Origin: Amycolatopsis granulosa
GTDB lineage: Bacteria; Actinomycetota; Actinomycetes; Mycobacteriales; Pseudonocardiaceae
DNA: 64,000 nucleotides
Direction: 5' to 3'
Assembly: GCF_011758745.1 (NCBI RefSeq)
Contig: NZ_JAANOV010000001.1
Span: 2,852,001-2,916,000, forward strand
Shown: positions 17,149 through 24,714 of the stretch, in pieces
How positions within the stretch are numbered: the first letter of the stretch is position 1
Layout of the letters: each line of letters begins with the position of its first letter
Notes under the pieces: model-generated
The model's database searches: none
Told to the model about the DNA's origin: nothing
The model's input: only the letters and a program-made list of their open reading frames with translations
Program-made: the position numbers and the translations under genes

Positions 17149-17928
17149 TTACCGCACCACCATTCCGTTACCCACGTTCTCCGCTCGCCGGGCCACGTGG
17201 AACGACAGGATCTGCAGCTCCACGGCCAGGTCGACCTTGCGCACCTCGACGTGGTCGGGCACCTGGAGGACCACCGGCGCGAAGTTCAGGATGCACTGCA
17301 CCCCGCCCGCCACCAGCCGGTCGGCGACCGTCTGGGCCGCGGGCGGCGGCGTCGCGATGACGCCGATCGAGATCCCCCGCTCCGAGCACACCTCGGGGAT
17401 GTCGTTGAGGTGCGACACCGGGATCCCGCCGACCGGCACGCCGATCAGGTCGGCGTCGATGTCGAACAGCGCCTCGACCGGGAACCCGCGGCCGGGGAAC
17501 CCTCCGTAGTTGGCCAACGCATGACCGAGGTTACCGATTCCGACCACGGCCACCTTGTGCTGTCGCGTGAGTCCCAGTGTCCGTTCGAGCTGCCCGACCA
17601 GCACCGCGACCTCGTAACCGACGCCACGCGTGCCGTACGAGCCGAGGTAGGACAGGTCCTTGCGCAGCTTGGCGGAATTCACCCCGGCCGCGGCGGCGAG
17701 CTCCTCGCTGGCGACGGTGGTCGCGCCCTGCTCGGCCATCGCGGAGAGCACGCGCAGGTACACGGCGAGACGGGCGACGGCGGCCTCCGGGATCGCGCGG
17801 ACCCGGGCCTCCTCGGCGCCGTTCTCGGTGACCGCGGGCATCTCCGCGGTCGGGGCGTTGTCGGCGTCCGGGGTGGACAGCTTCCGGGCGACGGCCGCAC
17901 CGTTGCGCCGGCCACGCTGTGCCACCAC
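17149..17928 (-). CDS. rex: Redox-sensing transcriptional repressor Rex
   Basis: Rex (259 aa) senses the NADH/NAD+ ratio and represses respiratory and heme genes when NADH is low. It has an N-terminal winged HTH near residues 50-110 (RLAVYLRVLSAMAEQ, AAGVNSAKLRKDLSYLGSYG). A Rossmann domain starts at VAVVGIGNLGHALANYGGF, and a C-terminal swapped helix ends the protein (VDLAVELQILSFH). GAGGAGG precedes tandem GTG codons at 17928 and 17925; the first is used here. It is the first gene of rex-hemA-hemC-hemD, the order recalled from Streptomyces. Confidence 0.95.
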   Translation of the reverse strand: MVAQRGRRNGAAVARKLSTPDADNAPTAEMPAVTENGAEEARVRAIPEAAVARLAVYLRVLSAMAEQGATTVASEELAAAAGVNSAKLRKDLSYLGSYGTRGVGYEVAVLVGQLERTLGLTRQHKVAVVGIGNLGHALANYGGFPGRGFPVEALFDIDADLIGVPVGGIPVSHLNDIPEVCSERGISIGVIATPPPAAQTVADRLVAGGVQCILNFAPVVLQVPDHVEVRKVDLAVELQILSFHVARRAENVGNGMVVR

Positions 17929-18041
17929 GCCGGCCTCCTCGTTCCGCCCGTCGACACGCTTCGAATTTCCCCTTGACCCGGGCCGAGAAGTCGGGTTCGA
18001 TGCACGGCCGTCGTGAGGGGTACCGGGAATACGGTAGCCAC

Positions 18042-18059
18042 TTGTGAACGCAGGCACAA
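18042..18059. promoter_or_regulatory. Rex operator (ROP site)
   Basis: TTGTGAACGCAGGCACAA has the inverted arms TTGTG and CACAA separated by eight bases. That is the layout of known Rex operators in Streptomyces. It lies about 114 bases upstream of the rex start, between rex and the molybdoenzyme gene. It should give NADH-responsive autoregulation of rex-hemACD. Confidence 0.85.
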
Positions 18060-18092
18060 AGTGGCTGGTCAGGGGCATGACCGAAGCCACAC

Positions 18093-19601
18093 CTAGCGTG
18101 CTGTGAAGGATATCGTGTGCCAGCCGGTGGCGCCGTCGGGAACGACGTCCGCGAGCTGGTCGGTCTGGGTGTAGCCGCGGCGGTCGGTCGCCCGGACCCG
18201 CACGAGGTGGCTGCCCCGCGGGGCGGCCACGTCCACCCACCACATCCGCCACGCGTCCACCGTGACCTCGGCGGACAGCTCGGCCGGTACCCACGGTCCG
18301 TCGTCCACGCTCACCTCCACCCGGTCGATGCCGGTGTGCTGCGCCCACGCGATGCCCGCGATCCGGACCCGCCCGGCCGGCACCGCGTCGTGCGGGGCGT
18401 CGATCCGGGACTCGGTCTTGACCGGCGCCTGCTCGGCCCAGCCGCGCTGGAGCCAGTACGGGGCCCGCGCGTCCCAGGTGGTGACCTCCAGGTCGGTGAC
18501 CCATTTCGTCGCGGACACGTAGCCGTAGAGCCCCGGCACGACCAGCCGGGCCGGGAACCCGTGCTCGATGGGCAGCGGCTCGCCGTTCATGCCGATCGCG
18601 AGCATCGCGCCGACGCCGGGATCGGTCATCGCGGACACCGGGGTGCCCGCGGTCCAGCCGTCGGCGCTGGTGGAGAACACTTGCTCGGCGCCCGGCCGCA
18701 CCCCGGCCTCGCCCAGCAGGTCGGCCAGGTCCACGCCGACGAACCGCGCCGTGGAGATGTACGGCCCGCCGACCGGGTTGGACACGCAGCACAGCGTGAC
18801 GATCCGTTCGACCAGCGGGCGGTCCCGGATGTCCGCCCAGGAGTGCGTGACCTCGCGCTCCACCATCCCGTGGATCCGCAGCGACCAGTCCTCGGTGCGC
18901 ACCTGCGGCACGACGAGCGCGGTGTCGACCCGGTAGAAGTCCGCGTTCGCGGTGAGGAAGGCCGGCGTGCCGAACTTCGCGAAGTCGGCACCGGCGGGCA
19001 CCGGCGGTGCGGTCCGCGCGGGCACCAGCGGCCCGACGGCGGCGCGGGAGCCGGCCGCGTCGCGGCTGGTGCCGGCGAGCTGGCCGGCGATCCCGGCGGC
19101 CCCGGCCCCGAGCGTCGCGAGCAGGAAGTTCCGCCGTGCGGCCGACTCCGGCCACCCGGCGAGCGCGGTGCGGTGCAGCCACGCGAACACCGCGAGCCCG
19201 GCGACCAGGCTGACCACCGGCGCGAGCAACGCGACCTGCCCGAGGTCCGGCCGGGTGACGACGGCGACCCCGCCGAGCGCGCCGACCACGGCGACGAACA
19301 CCAGGCCGGGGGCGGCCCGGCGGCGCGAGGCCAGCCCGGCGGCGACCGCCAGCGCGAGCGCAACCACCGCCATCCCGGCCAGCAGCACCGCCTTGTCCGC
19401 GGTGCCGAACGCCGCGACCGCGAAGTCCTTGAGCCAGACCGGGGCCAGGTCGATCGCCGCATCACCCACCGCGACGAACGGCGAGGCGCCGGCGCCGACG
19501 AACCCGGCCACCAGGTGCCCGGCACCGAGTGCCGCGACCAGGGAGACCACCCCGGTCAACGCGGCCACGGGTGCGGACAGCCGGGGCGAGTCGGTGCGCA
19601 C
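18093..19601 (-). CDS. Membrane-anchored sulfite-oxidase-type molybdopterin oxidoreductase
   Basis: This 502-residue protein has about five N-terminal membrane helices (residues 1-170). The oxidoreductase molybdopterin domain then starts near residue 205, with the molybdenum-ligating cysteine region TLCCVSNPVGGPYIST near 280-295. A C-terminal Ig-like dimerisation domain (VEVSVDDGPWVPAEL, RATDRRGYTQTDQ) closes the protein. Such enzymes oxidise or reduce small substrates outside the membrane; the true substrate is unknown. The GTG at 19601 is preceded by GGTGGG. It lies between the glutaredoxin-like gene and the Rex operator. Confidence 0.9.
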   Translation of the reverse strand: MRTDSPRLSAPVAALTGVVSLVAALGAGHLVAGFVGAGASPFVAVGDAAIDLAPVWLKDFAVAAFGTADKAVLLAGMAVVALALAVAAGLASRRRAAPGLVFVAVVGALGGVAVVTRPDLGQVALLAPVVSLVAGLAVFAWLHRTALAGWPESAARRNFLLATLGAGAAGIAGQLAGTSRDAAGSRAAVGPLVPARTAPPVPAGADFAKFGTPAFLTANADFYRVDTALVVPQVRTEDWSLRIHGMVEREVTHSWADIRDRPLVERIVTLCCVSNPVGGPYISTARFVGVDLADLLGEAGVRPGAEQVFSTSADGWTAGTPVSAMTDPGVGAMLAIGMNGEPLPIEHGFPARLVVPGLYGYVSATKWVTDLEVTTWDARAPYWLQRGWAEQAPVKTESRIDAPHDAVPAGRVRIAGIAWAQHTGIDRVEVSVDDGPWVPAELSAEVTVDAWRMWWVDVAAPRGSHLVRVRATDRRGYTQTDQLADVVPDGATGWHTISFTAR

Positions 19602-19620
19602 CCCACCAGTCTGACCCCGG

Positions 19621-19857
19621 TCAGGCCAATGCGGCGCGGAAACGGTCCTCCTCGACCTTCCAGTAGCCGTGCTCGGCACCGTCGACGAGGATCACCGGCA
19701 CCCGGTCGCCGTACTCGGCCTGCCAGTCCGGGTCGCTGTCGACGTCCTCGGCGCGCCACGGCACGCCCAGCTCGACGCAGATCCGCTCGACGTCCCGCTC
19801 CGCCTGGACGCAGGACGGGCACCCCTGCCGGGTCATCACGGTCACTTCGTGGGCCAT
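19621..19857 (-). CDS. Glutaredoxin-like protein (CPSC)
   Basis: This 78-residue thioredoxin-fold protein has the redox motif GCPSC near residue 13 and the cis-proline loop RVPVILVDG near residue 53. It matches the small glutaredoxin family (DUF836-like) next to hemA in mycobacteria, recalled as Rv0508. It probably handles thiol-disulfide exchange in the cytoplasm, but the partner is unknown. The ATG at 19857 is 7 bases downstream of the acyl-CoA synthetase stop. Confidence 0.88.
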   Translation of the reverse strand: MAHEVTVMTRQGCPSCVQAERDVERICVELGVPWRAEDVDSDPDWQAEYGDRVPVILVDGAEHGYWKVEEDRFRAALA

Positions 19858-19864
19858 GGCGACA

Positions 19865-21358
19865 TCATCCCCGCAGCTGGACCCGGCGCAGCTTGCCGGT
19901 CGGGGAATGCGGCAACCGCTCGGCGAACTCGACGGCGTGCGGCACCTTGTACCCGGCGAGGCTGGCCGCGCAGTGCTCGACGACCTGCTGCTCGGACAGC
20001 GAAGCCCCCGCCGACGGCACGACCACCGCCTTGACCGCCTCCCCACTGCGCTCGTCGAGCACGCCGACCACGGCGACCTCGGCGACCTCCGGCAGCTGCG
20101 CGATGACCTCCTCCACCTCGTGCGGGAAGACGTTGAAGCCGTTCACGATGATCAGGTCGTTGGCGCGGTCGACCAGGTGCAGGTCGCCGTCGCTGTCCAG
20201 GAACCCGACGTCGCCGGTGCGGAACCAGCCGTCGGCGTCCGGCCCGTGCGCCCCGTCCGGCCAGTAGCCGGAGAACAGGTTGGCGCCGCGGATCGCGACC
20301 AGGCCGGTGCCGTCGCCGTCCTCCTCGAAGACGTCCTCCGGGTCCTCCGGATCGAGCGGCACCGGTTCGCCCGAGCCGTCCGGGCCGACCAGCCGCACCT
20401 CCACACCGGGCAGCGGGCGCCCGGTCGAGCCGGGCTTCGGGTAGCCGGTGACCAGCGTCGATGTCACCACCGGCGCGGTCTCGGTGAGCCCGTAGCCCTC
20501 GAAGACGCCCAGCCCGGTCTTCTCCCGGATCGCGGCCAGCACCTTCGGGTGCAGCGGTGCGGCGCCGGAGGTGAGCAGCCGCACCGTCGCCAGGCCGGCG
20601 GCCAGCTCGTCCGGTTCCAGCTCGGCCAGCTCGGCGTACATCGCGGGCACGCCGCCGATGACGGTGACCCGGTGGTCGGCGCACGCGCGCAGCGCCTGAC
20701 GGGCGTCGAACCGCTCGGCGAGCACCGCGGTCGCGCCGGACGCGGCGCTGAGCAGCAGACCCGGGCCGAGGCCGTAGACGTGGAACAGCGGGATCGCGAT
20801 CAGCACCCGGTCGTCGTGCCCCACGGGCGCCGGGTCGAGCCGGCTCAGCTGGTCGAGGTTGGCCAGCAGCGCGCGGTGGGACAGCATCACGCCGCGCGGC
20901 GGACCGGTCGTGCCCGAGGTGTAGGACAGGACAGCGATGTCCTCTCCCCCGCCCGCGGCGGGGAAGCCCGCACCGGGACCGAGTTCCGGCCGCAGCACGG
21001 GCACCGCGGCGGTGCCGTCGTCGGGGTTCCGGCTGATCACCAGGTTCGCGCCGCTGTGCGCGAGGACGGGGTCCAGCTCCGGCCGCGGTGCGAGCGGCGA
21101 GACCGGCACCGCGATCGCACCGGAACGGGCGACACCGAACAGGCTGACCGCGAAGTCCGCCGAGGTGGGCAGCCGCAGCGCCACGCGGTCACCGGCGCGG
21201 ACGCCGTGGTCGGTGAGCCGCTGCGCGAGCCCGCCCGCGGCGGCGTCCAGCTCGGCCCAGGTCAGGCTCACCCCGCCGGTGGTGTCGATCACCGCGACGG
21301 CGTCCGGCCACCGGTGCGCGGCGCCGGCGAGCAGGTCGGCGATGTTGACCGTGTGCAT
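19865..21358 (-). CDS. AMP-dependent acyl-CoA synthetase/ligase
   Basis: This 497-residue member of the ANL superfamily activates a carboxylic acid as an adenylate and then as a CoA thioester. Signature motifs are the P-loop LSYTSGTTGPPRGVMLSH near residue 160, GYGLTETAPV near 295, the hinge LIIVNGFNVFPHEVEEVI near 410 and the catalytic lysine in SPTGKLRR near the C-terminus. Length fits a short to long chain fatty acyl ligase. The specificity is not readable. No PKS or NRPS gene is adjacent, so a general lipid role is likely. Confidence 0.92.
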   Translation of the reverse strand: MHTVNIADLLAGAAHRWPDAVAVIDTTGGVSLTWAELDAAAGGLAQRLTDHGVRAGDRVALRLPTSADFAVSLFGVARSGAIAVPVSPLAPRPELDPVLAHSGANLVISRNPDDGTAAVPVLRPELGPGAGFPAAGGGEDIAVLSYTSGTTGPPRGVMLSHRALLANLDQLSRLDPAPVGHDDRVLIAIPLFHVYGLGPGLLLSAASGATAVLAERFDARQALRACADHRVTVIGGVPAMYAELAELEPDELAAGLATVRLLTSGAAPLHPKVLAAIREKTGLGVFEGYGLTETAPVVTSTLVTGYPKPGSTGRPLPGVEVRLVGPDGSGEPVPLDPEDPEDVFEEDGDGTGLVAIRGANLFSGYWPDGAHGPDADGWFRTGDVGFLDSDGDLHLVDRANDLIIVNGFNVFPHEVEEVIAQLPEVAEVAVVGVLDERSGEAVKAVVVPSAGASLSEQQVVEHCAASLAGYKVPHAVEFAERLPHSPTGKLRRVQLRG

Positions 21359-21440
21359 GTGGCCAGTGTGGCACCAGCGCCGCCCGTCATGGGGTGGCCC
21401 GGCGATCGTCGCTCTTCCGGGAGCCAGCACTACCTACTTC

Positions 21441-21454
21441 CGGGTAACTACCCG
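21441..21454. promoter_or_regulatory. Palindrome in the bldN promoter region
   Basis: CGGGTAACTACCCG is a perfect inverted repeat (6-base arms, 2-base centre) about 60 bases before the bldN GTG. It sits in a promoter-like stretch followed by TATGCT. It could be an operator for a developmental repressor, but it does not clearly match the BldD box as I recall it. Confidence 0.45.
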
Positions 21455-21514
21455 TATGCTGCTTCTCGCGCGTCGGAGTGGTGGTGATCACTCGGGTCGG
21501 ACAGAGGAGTCGCC

Positions 21515-22162
21515 GTGACGAACTGGCTTGCCGCCCGCCCAGCGGGCCTGCACGTCGGCACGGTCGCCCGCACGGCGGAAGTGCCGGACGAGCAGGCGGG
21601 GCCGTGGGCCCTGGTCCGCGCCGCCCAGCAGGGCGACACCGCCGCCTTCGGCGTGCTCTACGACCAGTACGTGGACGTGGTGTACCGCTACGTGTACTTC
21701 CGGCTCACCGACCGCGAGCTCGCCGAGGACATCACCAGCGAGACGTTCCTGCGGGCGCTGCGCCGGATCTCGTCGGTGAGCTACCAGGGGCGTGACGTCG
21801 GCGCGTGGTTCATCACCATCGCCCGCAACATCGTCCTCGACCACCTCAAGTCCAGCCGCTACAAGCTCGAGATCGTCACCGGCGAGATCGGCGACTCGGG
21901 CACCGCGCCGTTCGCCGCCGCGAGCGGGCCGGACGCCGGGCCGGAGCAGCAGGCGGTCACCAGCGCCACCCGCGACGCCCTGCTGTCCGCGATCGCCGGC
22001 CTGGGCGACGACCAGCGCGAATGCATCGTGCTGCGGTTCATCCAGGGCCTGTCGCTGGCGGAGACCGCCCGGATCATGAAGCGCAACGAGGGTGCCATCA
22101 AGGCGCTCCAGCACCGCGCGGTGCGCAAGCTCGCGCAGCTGCTGCCGGACGCGTGGCGCTGA
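21515..22162 (+). CDS. bldN: BldN-type ECF sigma factor
   Basis: This 215-residue sigma-70 factor closely follows the recalled Streptomyces BldN sequence in region 2 (LYDQYVDVVYRYVYFRL, EDITSETFLRALRRI, YQGRDVGAWFITIARN) and region 4 (ECIVLRFIQGLSLAETAR, KRNEGAIKALQHRAVRKL). Only about 28 residues precede region 2, whereas Streptomyces BldN has a processed pro-sequence of roughly 86 residues. The GTG at 21515 follows AGAGGAG. The gene downstream looks like its anti-sigma partner. In Streptomyces, BldN drives chaplin and rodlin genes for aerial growth; the role here may differ. Confidence 0.85.
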   Translation: MTNWLAARPAGLHVGTVARTAEVPDEQAGPWALVRAAQQGDTAAFGVLYDQYVDVVYRYVYFRLTDRELAEDITSETFLRALRRISSVSYQGRDVGAWFITIARNIVLDHLKSSRYKLEIVTGEIGDSGTAPFAAASGPDAGPEQQAVTSATRDALLSAIAGLGDDQRECIVLRFIQGLSLAETARIMKRNEGAIKALQHRAVRKLAQLLPDAWR

Positions 22163-22202
22163 TGGGCGTAACGACCGCGCGGTTTCCCTCGTTGCAGCAC
22201 AT

Positions 22203-23198
22203 GTGGACGAGCCCCGGTGGTCGGCGCGTGAGCTGGAGGTCATCTCCGGACTGCGCGGACTCGGTCGTGCCGGCGAACCGGACGACGACACCCGGGCCCG
22301 CATCCGCGCGGACATCTCCCGCAAGCTCGCGGCCGAGCCGAGTCGGCGGCGGCGGGCCGTGGCGACGGTCCTCGCCGCCGCGGCCGCGCTGATCGTTCTC
22401 GCGGGCGGGCTCGGGCTGGTCCTCTCCCGCGGGGCGCTGCCCGGCGACCCGCTCTACGGCGTGAAGCTGGCCGGCGAGAACGCCGAACTCCAGCTCACCT
22501 TCGACGACGGTGCGCGGGGGGCGAAGCACCTGGAGTTCGCCACGCACCGGCTGGCGGAGCTCTCCGCGATGCGGTCCCCGGTCGCCCGTGATTTCCTGAC
22601 AACGTTGTCGGCCTTCACGTCGGAGGCGAAGGCCGGCAGCGCGCAGCTCACCGTGCTCGGCGTAGCCGGCGACAGCGGGCGGCTGGACCAGCTGCGCACG
22701 TGGACGCACGAGCAGAGCGGCAAGCTGGACCGCCTCGCGGTCCCGGACGGAGCGCGGCCCGAGTTCACGCAGGCGGCCGCGTTGCTGAACCGCATCGACG
22801 AGCGCGCCGTGGCGCTGTCCGAGCGCCTGCCCTGCTACCGGATCACCACCGGCGCGGCCGACGAGCTCGGCGCCGTGCCCGCCACCGGCGAGTGCACCGG
22901 GCCGCCGGAGGCCACGCCCGGCACCCCGTCCGGCGTCCCGCTGCCGCCGGTCAGCGCGGTGGCACCGCCGCCGGTCGCGATCCCGGCCAACCCGGCCACG
23001 CCGGGCACGACGCAACCGGTGGTGCCCCCGGCGACCGGTCCGGTCCCGTCGGCGGGCGGGCACGCGCCGACCGTGGCGCCGCCGCCGATCAGCGCGCCCA
23101 CCGCAACCCGTCCACCGACGACGCCGACCACCACGCCACCGCCGTTGATCTCGGTGCCGCCCCTGCTGCCGGGCCTGCCCGGGCTGGGGATCGGCTGA
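22203..23198 (+). CDS. rsbN: RsbN-like anti-sigma factor (DUF5667 type)
   Basis: This 331-residue protein has a short cytoplasmic N-terminus (RWSARELEVISGLRGLG). One membrane helix follows near 50-72 (ATVLAAAAALIVLAGGLGLVL), then an extracytoplasmic helical domain (GDPLYGVKLAGENAELQL, HLEFATHRLAELSAM) and a proline/threonine-rich tail of about 100 residues. This is the layout expected for the membrane anti-sigma factor of BldN. The GTG at 22203 is the only sensible in-frame start, 40 bases after the bldN stop, although it has no clear ribosome site. The name rests on position and topology. Confidence 0.75.
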   Translation: MDEPRWSARELEVISGLRGLGRAGEPDDDTRARIRADISRKLAAEPSRRRRAVATVLAAAAALIVLAGGLGLVLSRGALPGDPLYGVKLAGENAELQLTFDDGARGAKHLEFATHRLAELSAMRSPVARDFLTTLSAFTSEAKAGSAQLTVLGVAGDSGRLDQLRTWTHEQSGKLDRLAVPDGARPEFTQAAALLNRIDERAVALSERLPCYRITTGAADELGAVPATGECTGPPEATPGTPSGVPLPPVSAVAPPPVAIPANPATPGTTQPVVPPATGPVPSAGGHAPTVAPPPISAPTATRPPTTPTTTPPPLISVPPLLPGLPGLGIG

Positions 23199-23201
23199 CG
23201 A

Positions 23202-23516
23202 TCAGTGCAGGACCTTGAGTCCGAGCACCCCGGCGACGATGAGTCCCAGGCACACCAGCCGGGTCGCGGTCACCGGGTCGCCGAGGGCGACCATGCCGTA
23301 GACCGCGGTGCCGATCGCACCGATGCCCACCCACACCGCGTAACCGGTCCCGATGGGGATCGACCGCATCGCGACCGATAGCCCGGCCATGCTGGCGACC
23401 AGGGCGACGGCGAACACCACGGTCGGCAGCGGACGGCTGAACCCGCGGGCGGCGTTGAGGGCGGCCGCCCACACGGTCTCGAGCAGGCCGGACACGATGA
23501 GCACGAGCCACGCCAC
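23202..23516 (-). CDS. sugE: Guanidinium exporter of the SMR family (SugE/Gdx)
   Basis: This 104-residue, four-helix small multidrug resistance protein has the essential glutamate in SGLLETVWAAALNAARGFSR. The segment AMRSIPIGTGYAVWVGIGAIG is typical of the SugE/Gdx branch rather than EmrE. Gdx proteins export guanidinium in exchange for protons as antiparallel dimers. GGAGG lies 5 bases before the GTG start. A guanidine-III riboswitch immediately upstream supports guanidinium as the natural substrate. The stop is 4 bases from the convergent rsbN stop. Confidence 0.93.
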   Translation of the reverse strand: MAWLVLIVSGLLETVWAAALNAARGFSRPLPTVVFAVALVASMAGLSVAMRSIPIGTGYAVWVGIGAIGTAVYGMVALGDPVTATRLVCLGLIVAGVLGLKVLH

Positions 23517-23549
23517 GGGTACCTCCGAAGACTGAAGCGACGTTGTCCT

Positions 23550-23589
23550 GCGTCGTCTTGTCCTGCCGGGTACGACGTCCCTCGTCCGG
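23550..23589 (-). promoter_or_regulatory. Guanidine-III riboswitch (ykkC-III)
   Basis: Read on the minus strand from 23589, the RNA begins CCGGACGAGG, continues GUCGUACCCGG, then CAGGACAAGACGACGC. Conserved blocks and order match the Thermobifida fusca ykkC-III aptamer as recalled. The two stems of the pseudoknot can form: CCGG with CCGG, and CGUCGU with ACGACG. It ends 33 bases before the sugE GTG, close to the GGAGG ribosome site, so guanidinium binding probably frees translation. Confidence 0.9.
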
Positions 23590-23697
23590 GGTGGCGTGCC
23601 ACCACCGCCGAGAATACCCGCCGACGCCATCGCCTGATCCGGATCTGTGACGTGCTCGCTACGCTGATCCCTAGGACAAGCGCAGGAGGCGGTGTGC

Positions 23698-24582
23698 GTG
23701 TGGCGGAGCAGGGGTGAGAGCCCGGAGCGCGAGCGGCTCGCCGAGATGGCCGGGGAGGCGTCGGCCGACGCCGCCGTGGCCATGGAGTCCCAGCCGGACG
23801 CACCGCCGGCACCGCCGGACCTGACCGCCGCCGCGTTCTTCGACGTCGACAACACGATGATGATGGGCGCGTCGATCTTCCACTTCGCCCGTGGCCTGGC
23901 GGCCCGCAAGTACTTCACCACCTCGGACCTGGCCGGGTTCGCCTGGCAGCAGATCAAGTTCCGGGTCGGCGGACGTGAATCGCACAGCGGCGTGCAGACC
24001 AGCCGGGAACAGGCGCTGTCGTTCGTCGCGGGCAAGACCGTCGCCGAGATGAACCAGGTCGGCGAGGAGATCTACGACGAGCTGATGGCCGACAAGATCT
24101 GGTCGGGCACGCGGGCACTGGCGGAGATGCACCTCAACGCCGGCCAGCGGGTCTGGCTGGTGACGGCCACTCCGGTCGAGCTGGCCGCGATCATCTCCCG
24201 GCGGCTCGGGCTGACCGGTGCACTGGGCACGGTCGCCGAGCACGTGGACGGCGTGTACACCGGCCGCCTGGTCGGCGATCTGCTGCACGGCAGGGCGAAG
24301 GCGCACGCGGTGCGGGCGCTCGCCGCGCGGGAGGGCCTGAACCTGCGCCGCTGCACGGCGTACTCGGACTCGTCGAACGACATCCCGATGCTGTCGGTGT
24401 GCGGCACGGCGGTCGCGGTCAACCCGGACGCCGGGCTGCGCGAGGTGGCGCGTGCCCGCGGCTGGGAGATCCGCGACTTCCGGACCGGCCGCAAGGCGGC
24501 GAAGATCGGGGTGCCGTCCGTGCTGGGGGCCGGTGCCCTGGCGGGCGCCGTCGCGGCCGGGATGGCCTACCGCCGCCGCTGA
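23698..24582 (+). CDS. HAD-IB family phosphatase
   Basis: This 294-residue protein has the HAD catalytic motif [11 protein letters not shown] near residues 46-56, motif II in LVTATPVEL near 155 and motif III/IV in [12 protein letters not shown] near 220. A hydrophobic C-terminal stretch ([17 protein letters not shown]) may anchor it in the membrane. The family dephosphorylates phosphoserine or lysophospholipid-type substrates (SerB-like). The GTG at 23698 has AGGAGG 8 bases upstream; a GTG at 23692 is too close to it. It is divergent from the sugE riboswitch. Confidence 0.9.
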   Translation: MWRSRGESPERERLAEMAGEASADAAVAMESQPDAPPAPPDLTAAAFFDVDNTMMMGASIFHFARGLAARKYFTTSDLAGFAWQQIKFRVGGRESHSGVQTSREQALSFVAGKTVAEMNQVGEEIYDELMADKIWSGTRALAEMHLNAGQRVWLVTATPVELAAIISRRLGLTGALGTVAEHVDGVYTGRLVGDLLHGRAKAHAVRALAAREGLNLRRCTAYSDSSNDIPMLSVCGTAVAVNPDAGLREVARARGWEIRDFRTGRKAAKIGVPSVLGAGALAGAVAAGMAYRRR

Positions 24583-24707
24583 CCCCGGTCGTGGGTCGAT
24601 TCGCCGGCGGCAATTCCGGTGATCAGGTTCGCCAGCTTCAGCACCGTGCCCACGGCCCGGCCCACCGTGTACCCGACACGCTTGATCAGCCCCATGCCTC
24701 CCAGCAT
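24567..24707 (-). CDS. Possible 42-46 residue small protein
   Basis: An ATG at 24707 (or at 24695, just after GGGAGG) opens a frame of 46 (or 42) codons ending in TAG at 24567-24569. It reads [16 protein letters not shown], then [17 protein letters not shown], and has a basic tail (DRGQRRR). The middle could form a hydrophobic or amphipathic helix. It lies 7 bases after the acyltransferase stop on the same strand and overlaps the HAD phosphatase 3' end by 16 bases. No family was recognised. Confidence 0.45.
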   Translation of the reverse strand: MLGGMGLIKRVGYTVGRAVGTVLKLANLITGIAAGESTHDRGQRRR

Positions 24708-24714
24708 GGCACGG

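Noticed and set aside
15982-17976. Plus-strand open frame of 664 codons over hemA and rex
   Set aside because: It is the mirror of strongly coding minus-strand genes with intact catalytic motifs. No start context or family resemblance was seen.
18117-20267. Plus-strand open frame of 716 codons over the molybdoenzyme gene
   Set aside because: It lies opposite a gene with recognisable molybdopterin motifs. The composition is typical of antisense reading.
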